A stretch of 6,354 nt of DNA. Origin: Actinomycetota bacterium. GTDB lineage: Bacteria > Actinomycetota > Humimicrobiia > Humimicrobiales > Humimicrobiaceae. The notes beneath the pieces are model-generated. The model saw only the letters and a program-made list of their open reading frames with translations, was not told the origin of the DNA and made no database searches. The translations under genes and the position numbers were made by a program. Positions within the stretch are counted from its first letter, which is position 1. Each line of letters starts with the position of its first letter. Of the stretch, positions 1 through 5,711 are shown piece by piece. The DNA lies in NCBI GenBank assembly GCA_018894445.1, contig JAHIPJ010000051.1, forward strand, positions 1-6,354, written 5' to 3'.

Positions 1-1
1 A

Positions 2-70
2 TCCCCAGGATTTAAAAAATATTTAATTATGGAAATTTTAAACGAAGGGGTTTTGATTTTAGTTTTGTAG
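2..70 (+). CDS. Possible C-terminal tail of an upstream gene (partial, uncertain)
   Basis: One forward frame is open from the left edge to a TAG at 68-70 and would encode about 22 residues (reading SPGFKKYLIMEILNEG, then a short hydrophobic end). The other two forward frames stop within the first 25 bases. This could be the end of a gene outside the window, but 22 codons open by chance is unremarkable in AT-rich DNA. No family can be recognised, and this is only a possibility. Confidence 0.2.
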   Translation, partial: SPGFKKYLIMEILNEGVLILVL

Positions 71-147
71 AAGCTTAAAGAAAATATAACGGGAACGGTT
101 GATTTATTAATAGATTTTATAAAATATGGTGTCGGATTACAAAAAAA

Positions 148-154
148 GGGAGGT
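148..154 (+). promoter_or_regulatory. Ribosome binding site fixing the ATPase start at 162
   Basis: GGGAGGT lies 7 bases before the ATG at 162. The longer in-frame start at 126 has no purine-rich site in front of it, and the ATG at 156 is too close. This site therefore places the ATPase start at 162. Confidence 0.75.
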
Positions 155-161
155 AATGGCA

Positions 162-1016
162 ATGATTGAAGTAGAAGGGCTATATTATTCTTATTCAAAT
201 GATGACAATTTTGCAGTCAAGGACGTAAGTTTTGAAGTAGCCGAAGGTGAAATTTTTGGATTTCTCGGACCGTCGGGTGCAGGTAAATCGACAACACAGG
301 GGATCTTAACCGGTCTTCTGCAGCTTCAGAAGGGCAATGCATCTGTTGCAGGCTATGACATTAAAAATATCTCACGAAAAATGTTCAATAAGATAGGTAT
401 GTCATTTGAGCAGTCTAATGTTTACAGTAAAATGACAGCAAAAGAAAACCTGAGCTTCTACAGCAAGTTATTTGATGTAGAGACACGCGACCCTATAGAA
501 TTAATTAATCTTGTGGGTCTGGGCGGCAAGGAAAACATAAAAACGGGCGAATTTTCAAAGGGCATGAAACACCGGCTAACGTTCGCCAGATCTATGATCA
601 ATAATCCCAGCATGTGGTTCCTTGATGAGCCTACTACGGGGCTTGACCCTGCTATAGCGGCTGACATTAAAGACATAATAAAAGAGCATAATAATAAAGG
701 TGTAACCGTATTTTTAACTACCCATAACATGTTTATAGCTGATGAGTTATGCGATCGCGTGGCGTTTATTGTAGACGGTGTGATAAAGCTTATAGATTCG
801 CCTAAAAATTTAAAGCTTCAATACGGTAAAAAGCTGGTCGAGGTGGAGTATGTTCAAGACGGCAATGTAAAAAAGGAAACATTTTCTACCATAATGCAGA
901 AGGATAAAGACCTTCTAAGGCAAATCATAGCCGATAAAGAAATTCTGACCATGCATACAAAAGAGGCAACGCTGGAGGAGATCTTTATAAAAGTCACCGG
1001 AAGGGGGCTTGTCTAA
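162..1016 (+). CDS. ABC transporter ATP-binding protein, drug-export type
   Basis: This is the nucleotide-binding subunit of an ABC exporter (284 residues from the ATG at 162). It should bind and hydrolyse ATP on the cytoplasmic face and drive the two permeases encoded next. Visible motifs are Walker A GPSGAGKST (36-44), Q-loop Gln84, a variant signature FSKGMKHRL (131-139) instead of LSGGQ, Walker B MWFLDEP with catalytic Glu156, D-loop GLD (160-162) and H-loop His188. A C-terminal extension of about 70 residues after the core is usual in this exporter group. The variant signature and overall sequence recall ATPases annotated as fluoroquinolone exporters (Rv2688c-like), but that is from memory and the substrate is unproven. 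An ATG at 126 would add 12 residues without a ribosome site. The stop lies one base before the next start, so the genes are probably translationally coupled. Confidence 0.93.
   Translation: MIEVEGLYYSYSNDDNFAVKDVSFEVAEGEIFGFLGPSGAGKSTTQGILTGLLQLQKGNASVAGYDIKNISRKMFNKIGMSFEQSNVYSKMTAKENLSFYSKLFDVETRDPIELINLVGLGGKENIKTGEFSKGMKHRLTFARSMINNPSMWFLDEPTTGLDPAIAADIKDIIKEHNNKGVTVFLTTHNMFIADELCDRVAFIVDGVIKLIDSPKNLKLQYGKKLVEVEYVQDGNVKKETFSTIMQKDKDLLRQIIADKEILTMHTKEATLEEIFIKVTGRGLV
1001..1007 (+). promoter_or_regulatory. Ribosome binding site for the first permease
   Basis: AAGGGGG sits inside the last codons of the ATPase gene, 10 bases before the ATG at 1018. The in-frame TTG at 1009 is only one base from the site and so is an unlikely start. 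Confidence 0.7.
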
Positions 1017-1017
1017 T

Positions 1018-2127
1018 ATGAAACTGCTAAGCAGCTTTAAAAAAGAACTCATTCTTGCTTCGAGGGGCTTTTACTTTTATGTTGAATTGATTTTTGCCCT
1101 GGTGATCCTGGCGGTTTTATTATTTGCTATTCCCCAAAATTTTAGCAGTACTTCAACAGAGTATCTTTATTTTAACTTGCCGCAAGAAGGAAAAGAAATA
1201 TTTAAAAATATTATATTAGAAGATGACCTCGATGCGAAATCAGAAATGGTGGAGATTGAAGCCGGTGGTAAAACATTTAATGCAGAGCTTATTGTAACCG
1301 ATGAAAGTGAGATCTATATTGTTAATAGCGAAGAAGCTGTACGCATGCTTGCAGAAACACACAGAAATATAGGCGCAGTTCTTGAACTAGACGATAATAA
1401 CCAGCTGCACTATAAATACTATTTGCAGGGATATGAATCTACTCGCTTAAAAAACCTGATATCTATACTGTTCAATGAAAGTACGGATGTCTTAAAAGAG
1501 CGCATTGAAAATCAGGATGTGCGACCGCTATCAACAGATTATGAACCTCTAAACGACAGGGAAAACACCATTCCGCCATTAGTTGCATTTAGCGGCAGCC
1601 TTATGGGCATGTTCATTATGGCGTCTTATATATTCCTGGATAAAAAGGAAGGTGTTATAAAAGCTTATGCAGTAACCGCTTCCTCTGTTTGGCAGTATCT
1701 AATGAGTAAGATCTTTGTAGTTTTACTTACATCTGTTGTTTCAGGACTGATCATAACCATGCCTGTTATGGGATTTAGTATAAACTACGGACTGCTGCTG
1801 CTGTTATTACTCACAACAGGATTTTTTGCCTCTTCGCTGGGCTTGCTCATTGCCAGCTTTTATAATGATTTGGTGAAAGCTTTCGGCGTCATTTATTTAA
1901 TACTTATTCTCATGATGGTTCCCAGTATAGCGTATTTTATACCTGGCTGGGATCCTGTTTGGATAAAAATAATACCCTCATATCCAATGCTCCAGGGCTT
2001 TAAAGAGATTATTTTGCCAAACGGCGATATTGCATATCCGCTGATTGCAAGTGCCGGATTCTTAACGGCGGGAATAGTACTGTTTGCTATCACAAATATT
2101 CGATTTAAGAAAACGCTAAGCGTATAA
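1018..2127 (+). CDS. ABC-2-type transporter permease, first subunit
   Basis: This is an integral membrane subunit of 369 residues, expected to pair with the second permease and the ATPase. Its layout is typical of ABC-2 permeases: a first membrane helix at about residues 19-38, a large hydrophilic and probably extracellular domain at about 40-185, then five hydrophobic segments near 186-206, 227-249, 257-279, 287-308 and 340-360. The segment SIAYFIPGW (303-311), followed by a short amphipathic stretch, resembles the conserved region before the last helix of the family. The gene starts one base after the ATPase stop and ends nine bases before the second permease. It corresponds in position to one permease of the Rv2686c/Rv2687c pair, which is inference from gene order. 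The TTG at 1009 is an alternative start adding three residues. Confidence 0.88.
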   Translation: MKLLSSFKKELILASRGFYFYVELIFALVILAVLLFAIPQNFSSTSTEYLYFNLPQEGKEIFKNIILEDDLDAKSEMVEIEAGGKTFNAELIVTDESEIYIVNSEEAVRMLAETHRNIGAVLELDDNNQLHYKYYLQGYESTRLKNLISILFNESTDVLKERIENQDVRPLSTDYEPLNDRENTIPPLVAFSGSLMGMFIMASYIFLDKKEGVIKAYAVTASSVWQYLMSKIFVVLLTSVVSGLIITMPVMGFSINYGLLLLLLLTTGFFASSLGLLIASFYNDLVKAFGVIYLILILMMVPSIAYFIPGWDPVWIKIIPSYPMLQGFKEIILPNGDIAYPLIASAGFLTAGIVLFAITNIRFKKTLSV

Positions 2128-2136
2128 GGGAGAATA

Positions 2137-3141
2137 ATGATGTTAAAAAGAATATGGACTATTTTTATTAGAGATTTAACGGTAAACATGCGGGAATTTA
2201 TGACATTGTATATGATAATCATCCCTTTGGTGTTAGCTGTGGGAATTAATTTTCTCTCACCCAGCATTAATGATACCAGCGTGAACTTAGCTTTGATAGA
2301 AAATGAAAATCCTGGGCAGGCGGCTTACTTTGATGACTTCGCCAACGTTGAACTGTTTAGTGATGAACAAAAAGTTGAAGATAGGGTTATGTCAAGGGAC
2401 TCTGTAGCTGGAATACTGCCTAAAGATAATGGCTACTATATTATGACACAGGGAAATGAACCCGAATCGGTTCTCGAATATGCCAAGCTGCTAAATGTAT
2501 TGTATGAAGCAGACGTACAGCTGGAAGATGCCCGCTCAGAAATAATTGAATTTGGCAGAACGGTTCCGCCGCTAAAAAAGATGCTGGTAAACATGCTGCT
2601 GCTCTTGATTTCCATGCTGGCAGGTATGCTTATTGCAATGAATATACTCGAAGAAAAGGTAGATCAAACTGTAAGTGCGATAAACGTGACACCCACTTCA
2701 CGCAGTGCATTTATATTGGGAAAAAGTCTTACGGGCATGGCTGTTGCGCTTTTTTCATCTATTGCATGTCTTTTGATCACTGGCTTTTATAATGTCAATC
2801 TGGGCCAGGCGGCGCTAGTGGTCTTTTCATCGACAATATTGAGTTTGCTGATAGGGTTCATACAGGGCTTAAACAGCGATGATGTTATGGAAGCGGCAGG
2901 CAGCGTTAAACTTATGTTTTTGCCGATGGCCGGGTCCATCGCAGGATATGAATTTGTTACAGGAAACTGGCAGATATTTTTCTACTGGTCTCCGTTTTAT
3001 TGGGCGTATAGGGCAAACGATATGATACTGTCAAAAAGCGGCACATGGCCCCAGTTGATACTCTTTATCGGTATTATACTGGCTATATGCGGAGCAGTAT
3101 ATGCTTTGCTGGCGCCTAGAATAGCAAGAAAACTTCAATAA
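2137..3141 (+). CDS. ABC-2-type transporter permease, second subunit
   Basis: This is a second, distinct membrane subunit of 334 residues. Predicted hydrophobic segments lie near residues 21-41, 146-168, 192-214, 222-243, 257-272 and 306-328, with a hydrophilic domain at about 45-145 between the first two. This is the ABC-2 arrangement. The region around NVTPTSRSAFILGKSL (183-198), before the third helix, matches the conserved cytoplasmic stretch of such permeases. The sequence recalls proteins annotated as fluoroquinolone export permease subunits, an inference I could not test. Two adjacent ATGs (2137 and 2140) follow an AAGGGAG site that overlaps the previous stop codon, so either may be used. 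The pair of unlike permeases suggests a heterodimeric channel served by two copies of the single ATPase. Confidence 0.88.
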   Translation: MMLKRIWTIFIRDLTVNMREFMTLYMIIIPLVLAVGINFLSPSINDTSVNLALIENENPGQAAYFDDFANVELFSDEQKVEDRVMSRDSVAGILPKDNGYYIMTQGNEPESVLEYAKLLNVLYEADVQLEDARSEIIEFGRTVPPLKKMLVNMLLLLISMLAGMLIAMNILEEKVDQTVSAINVTPTSRSAFILGKSLTGMAVALFSSIACLLITGFYNVNLGQAALVVFSSTILSLLIGFIQGLNSDDVMEAAGSVKLMFLPMAGSIAGYEFVTGNWQIFFYWSPFYWAYRANDMILSKSGTWPQLILFIGIILAICGAVYALLAPRIARKLQ

Positions 3142-3194
3142 TAGTTTTAAGTATATGTGAGTGAATCGAATGCAAGGAAAGGAGGTTATTATAA

Positions 3195-3404
3195 ATGGGG
3201 TATATAATTGGAGGAATAGCATGTGTATTATACGCAGCATTTGTGTATTATGTCGCAATCAAAAGACCGCCTGCAATAATTAATTTGGTCAAGAAGAAGC
3301 TTAATAAAAATATGAGTGATAAAGCAGCAGCAATAGTATGCTATGTCTTTGCGAGTATTGCACTTGCAGGAGGAATTGTTTTATTTATTGTCAGAGCCAG
3401 ATGA
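3195..3404 (+). CDS. Small two-helix membrane protein, function unknown
   Basis: This encodes a 69-residue protein that I do not recognise. It has two hydrophobic segments, at about residues 3-22 and 45-66, joined by a short basic linker (IKRPP then KKKLNKNMSDK). A hairpin with its charged loop on the cytoplasmic side would be expected. Translation is well supported: AAAGGAGGT at 3178-3186 lies 8 bases before the ATG, the best ribosome site in the window. The gene begins 53 bases after the second permease and ends 12 bases before the terminator hairpin, with no terminator in between, so it is probably the last gene of the exporter operon. It might be a small accessory subunit, but it could equally be an unrelated passenger. 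Confidence 0.72.
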   Translation: MGYIIGGIACVLYAAFVYYVAIKRPPAIINLVKKKLNKNMSDKAAAIVCYVFASIALAGGIVLFIVRAR

Positions 3405-3416
3405 ATGAGAATAATT

Positions 3417-3457
3417 AAACAGTAATAGGTGTTTCTGTAATGCCTATTACTGTTTTT
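3417..3457 (+). terminator. Rho-independent terminator of the exporter operon
   Basis: A perfect 13-bp stem pairs 3417-3429 (AAACAGTAATAGG) with 3443-3455 (CCTATTACTGTTT) around a 13-base loop, and the T-run ends at 3457. It lies 12 bases after the last operon gene. The next base but one (3459) begins the group II intron, so the hairpin and T-run also form the intron's 5' exon and target. Confidence 0.9.
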
Positions 3458-3458
3458 A

Positions 3459-3850
3459 GTTCGCCCGACATGGGCAATAACTTGGCGATGAAAGTTCGCT
3501 ATGGGCTTAGTAGTGGGAACCATTAGCTAAGAGCAAGGGTGCCCTCCGCAAGGTGGAATCTGAAGGAAGCTTAAGGCAAAGTTCCGCACTGACGAACAGA
3601 AACTGCATATAAGGCATATGTGGAAAGGACGAGTTTGCTAAACAAAACGAAGTCCAACACTACTCGAATTCCACGGTGTAAATGCAGCGGTGACATGGGA
3701 CGAAAGTTATTGCTCTTAATCGGGGAGGTCTGACAGATAAGTTGTAGAGATACAGCAACCTATACAGTGATGTATGGCTGAACTGTCAGAAGTCAGCAGA
3801 GGTTACAGTACTATTTTGGACACGACACGAAATGGGAAGGACCAAACAAT
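3459..3850 (+). ncRNA. Group IIC ribozyme domains I to III
   Basis: This non-coding part carries the folded scaffold of the intron. Clear elements are the 5' hairpin at 3463-3475, a stem GGAC/GTCC (3627-3630 with 3652-3655) stacked on GTTT/AAAC (3633-3636 with 3645-3648) whose loop carries the probable EBS1, and a 7-bp stem CTGACAG/CTGTCAG (3730-3736 with 3783-3789) in the domain II-III region. The ATG at 3774 falls inside this last structured region, so the extra codons read from it are probably ribozyme sequence. The boundary with domain IV near 3850 is approximate. Confidence 0.8.
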
Positions 3851-3857
3851 AGGAGGT
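3851..3857 (+). promoter_or_regulatory. Ribosome binding site of the intron maturase
   Basis: AGGAGGT is the only strong Shine-Dalgarno match near the beginning of the maturase frame. It lies 10 bases before an in-frame TTG at 3867. Neither the ATG at 3774 nor the ATG at 3978 has a well-placed site (for 3978 the nearest AGGAG ends 17 bases away). Confidence 0.65.
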
Positions 3858-3866
3858 TTTCTTAGT

Positions 3867-5276
3867 TTGAAGTATACGAAGAAATACAATAAAAGCAGAC
3901 AACTCCACATTGGAGGCTACCTGTATGAGGATAGAGTGGAACTCGAATGTAGTACAGGAGCGCATAGCAATTCTTCTATGTGCCAAAACAAAGAAAACAA
4001 TGTCAATGAATATAAAGTCAAGCTGCTTGAAAAGATACTTGAGCCTGGCAACTTAAACCTTGCCTACAAGAGGGTCAAGGCAAATAAGGGAAGCCACGGA
4101 GTGGATGGCATGGCAGTGGGAGAACTGCTTTCCTACCTGAAACAAAATGGCGAGCTTATCAGGCAGGCAGTACTTAAAGGAACGTATCGTCCCAGCTCCG
4201 TTAGGAGAGTAGAAATACCAAAACCTGACGGAGGGATAAGACTGCTTGGAATACCTACAGTACTTGACAGGGTAATACAACAGGCAATAGCCCAAGTTTT
4301 GAGCCCGATATTTGAAACTCAGTTTTCAGAGTTCAGTTTTGGATTTAGACCCAACAAAAGTGCACATCAGGCAGTAGCCAAATGCAAACAATATATCGAA
4401 GAAGGCTACATATGGACGGTAGATATAGACATTGCAAACTATTTCGACACTGTAAATCATGACAAACTAATAAGGCTCATATCAGAAACCGTAAAAGACG
4501 GCAGAGTAATATCCCTTATTAGAAAGTACCTTAATTCAGGAGTTATGACAAATGGTGTAGTTATAGAAACGGAAGAAGGAACCCCGCAAGGCGGAAACCT
4601 TTCTCCGCTGCTTAGCAATATCATGCTAAACGAACTGGACAGTGAACTTACAAAAAGAGGACTAAAATTTTGCCGATACGCTGATGACTGTAATATCTAT
4701 GTCAAAAGCCAGAAAGCGGCAAACAGGGTTATGCAAAGTATTACAAAATTTATTGAGGATAAGTTAAAACTTAAAGTCAATAAAGAAAAGAGTACAGTAG
4801 ATAGACCGTGGAAGCTTAAATTTTTAGGGTTTTCGTTCTATCATAAGAAAGAAGGAACTGGAATAAGAATCCACCCTAAGTCTGTAAAGAGATTCAAGCA
4901 AAAGCTAAAGGAAATTACAGGCAGAAGCAATGCCATGAGTATGACTCGTAGAATGTTAAAGCTAAAGAAGCTAGTAACAGGATGGATAAACTACTTTGGT
5001 ATTGCAGATATGAGGGAACTTGTAAAATCATTGGATGAATGGCTAAGAAGAAGGATAAGAATGTGCTACTGGAAGCAGTGGAAGAAAATCAAAACCAAGC
5101 ATGACAATCTTGTAAAGCTTGGCATTGATAACTTCAAAGCATGGGAATTTGCAAACACAAGAAAAGGTTACTGGAGAATTGCAGGAAGCCCTATCCTTTC
5201 AAGTACATTTACCAATAAATACCTGAATAAATTTGGCTTTCAATCAATAACAGAAAGATATTCATTAGTGCATTAA
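3867..5276 (+). CDS. ltrA: Group II intron reverse transcriptase/maturase
   Basis: This multifunctional protein helps the intron RNA fold and splice, and copies it into DNA during retrohoming. From the chosen TTG start it is 469 residues. Motifs in order are GSHGVDGM (RT0/1, about 76-83), PKPDGGIRLLGIP (118-130), FSFGFRPNKSAHQ (156-168), VDIDIANYFD with catalytic Asp186 (185-194), GTPQGGNLSP (238-247), the YADD active site (271-274), LKVNKEKS (302-309) and KFLGFSF (318-324). A maturase (GIIM/X) domain follows at about 335-430, including RRRIRMCYWKQWKK. There is no HNH endonuclease domain, as expected for class IIC. The frame is intact. It is open further upstream to an ATG at 3774, but that stretch lies in ribozyme domain III. 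An ATG at 3978 is a shorter alternative that keeps all motifs. With a terminator just upstream, expression would need read-through or an internal promoter. Confidence 0.92.
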   Translation: MKYTKKYNKSRQLHIGGYLYEDRVELECSTGAHSNSSMCQNKENNVNEYKVKLLEKILEPGNLNLAYKRVKANKGSHGVDGMAVGELLSYLKQNGELIRQAVLKGTYRPSSVRRVEIPKPDGGIRLLGIPTVLDRVIQQAIAQVLSPIFETQFSEFSFGFRPNKSAHQAVAKCKQYIEEGYIWTVDIDIANYFDTVNHDKLIRLISETVKDGRVISLIRKYLNSGVMTNGVVIETEEGTPQGGNLSPLLSNIMLNELDSELTKRGLKFCRYADDCNIYVKSQKAANRVMQSITKFIEDKLKLKVNKEKSTVDRPWKLKFLGFSFYHKKEGTGIRIHPKSVKRFKQKLKEITGRSNAMSMTRRMLKLKKLVTGWINYFGIADMRELVKSLDEWLRRRIRMCYWKQWKKIKTKHDNLVKLGIDNFKAWEFANTRKGYWRIAGSPILSSTFTNKYLNKFGFQSITERYSLVH

Positions 5277-5285
5277 TTCTATTGA

Positions 5286-5362
5286 ACCGCCGTATGCCGA
5301 ACGGCTTGTACTGGTGGTGTGAGAGGACGACTACCCAAATAATGAGTAGCCTCCTACTCGAT
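5286..5362 (+). ncRNA. Group IIC intron domains V and VI
   Basis: Domain V is about 5286-5318: ACCGCCGTA (5286-5294) pairs with the strand at 5309-5318, and an upper GCC/GGC stem (5296-5298 with 5303-5305) closes a GAAC loop. The bases CGC in CCGCCG match the catalytic triad of the O. iheyensis intron as I recall it. T5312 is an extra base in the 3' strand, and T5306 opposite T5295 breaks a pair at the base of the upper stem. Domain VI follows, with GAGG/CCTC (5323-5326 with 5350-5353) and CTAC/GTAG (5331-5334 with 5346-5349), and ends in the conserved CTCGAT. Confidence 0.82.
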
Positions 5363-5420
5363 TGATTTATTTTAACGTAAGTTTCGAAGAGAAATAAAGG
5401 TATTTGCAACTATTAAGGTT

Positions 5421-5440
5421 TAACAAATAATTATTTGTTA
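5421..5440. repeat. Perfect 20-bp palindrome
   Basis: TAACAAATAA is followed immediately by its exact reverse complement TTATTTGTTA with no spacer. It could be a dimeric regulator site or an unstable cruciform. It is too AT-rich, and lacks the T-run, to be a good terminator. Its last bases begin a second inverted repeat, GTTATCAA at 5437-5444 with TTGATAAC at 5492-5499. Confidence 0.6.
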
Positions 5441-5595
5441 TCAACATTGTCAAGTCCGGGGAGCCAATCTCGATGACCAATCCCATTAGTATTGATAACG
5501 GTATTTTTAAAAATAAGATAAAAACAGTTTTAATAAAATGCTTTTAAGATATCAATAAAATTTTAAGTATTTTTTAGATAAAAAACCTTTTCCAC

Positions 5596-5623
5596 TTGTA
5601 AAAAAAGATAGTAATTATATAAT
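5596..5623 (+). promoter_or_regulatory. Candidate upstream promoter of the toxin-antitoxin operon
   Basis: TTGTAA (5596-5601) and a perfect TATAAT (5618-5623) are separated by 16 bases. In such AT-rich DNA other TATAAT matches occur nearby (5629-5634 and 5674-5679). The last of these has no good -35 partner but would give a leader of about 26 bases. Confidence 0.4.
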
Positions 5624-5631
5624 GTATATAT

Positions 5632-5663
5632 AATTTATACAATTTATACAATATGTATAAATT
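5632..5663. repeat. Nested direct and inverted 9-bp repeats, candidate operator
   Basis: AATTTATAC occurs twice head to tail (5632-5640 and 5641-5649). After five bases comes its exact inverse GTATAAATT (5655-5663). The group lies between candidate -10 boxes and about 50-80 bases before the antitoxin start. Ribbon-helix-helix antitoxins commonly repress their own operon through repeats like this, so an autoregulatory operator is likely, by inference. Confidence 0.5.
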
Positions 5664-5711
5664 ATGTAATTAATATAATAGAAAACTGTAACAAAAATTA
5701 ACTTAACAATT

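Larger units (their letters stand above)
3459..5362 (+). mobile_element. Complete group IIC intron with encoded maturase
   Basis: The element spans 1904 bases. The 5' end GTTCGCCCGACATGGGC forms a small hairpin (3463-3466 with 3472-3475) and aligns, from memory, with the start of the Oceanobacillus iheyensis IIC intron (GTGTGCCCGGCATGGGT). Further matching blocks include GCAAGGGTG, GGAATCTGAAGGAAGC, GAGTTTGCTAAACAAAAC and CGGGGAGGTCTG. The 3' end has a domain V and VI region ending CCTCCTACTCGAT, identical to the remembered O. iheyensis end. The reverse transcriptase lies in domain IV. The hairpin loop at 3637-3644 holds TAAA (3639-3642), which can pair with TTTA at 3455-3458 as a short EBS1-IBS1 contact and supports the 5' boundary. 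Insertion directly behind a terminator hairpin is the recognised habit of class IIC. Removing the intron would join the terminator T-run to TGATTTATTTT. Both ends are set by sequence likeness, not by experiment. Confidence 0.9.
5363..5711. other. AT-rich spacer between the intron and the toxin-antitoxin pair
   Basis: No convincing gene is present in these 349 bases on either strand. The first bases are the 3' exon of the intron, the original downstream side of the exporter terminator. The spacer holds a 20-bp palindrome (5421-5440), a short GC-richer patch (about 5451-5485), a 14-bp palindrome TATTTTTAAAAATA (5502-5515), and the promoter and repeat region of the antitoxin gene from about 5596. 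Confidence 0.7.

Noticed and set aside
3..60. Possible terminator at the left edge: CCCC (3-6) with GGGG (47-50) and TTTAAAA (11-17) with TTTTAAA (36-42), followed by T-rich DNA
   Set aside because: The stem is interrupted by a 4x4 internal loop and has a long AT-rich apical loop, so it is too weak to call.
85..125. Promoter for the exporter operon (TATAAC at 85-90, or TTGATT at 99-104 with TAAAAT at 120-125) and a GGAAC resembling an ECF-sigma box
   Set aside because: Spacings are 13-15 bases or lack a partner element; nothing is better than expected by chance in this AT-rich DNA.
126..161. ATG at 126 as the start of the ABC ATPase
   Set aside because: It has no ribosome site, and GGGAGGT lies inside the extension, ideally placed for ATG 162, where the family-like sequence begins.
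1893..2267. A 124-codon minus-strand frame across the junction of the two permeases
   Set aside because: Both permeases are well supported on the plus strand, and this frame has no supported ribosome site or family.
3459..5362. Reverse transcriptase as a retron, diversity-generating element or defence-type RT
   Set aside because: The GIIM maturase domain and flanking group IIC ribozyme domains explain it fully; no template/variable repeats or retron RNA are seen.
5448..5453. TTGACA on the minus strand as a -35 box
   Set aside because: No matching -10 box is found at 16-18 bases, and no minus-strand gene follows.
5363..5711. CRISPR-like or tandem array in the AT-rich spacer
   Set aside because: There are only two direct copies of a 9-bp element and no regular spacers.
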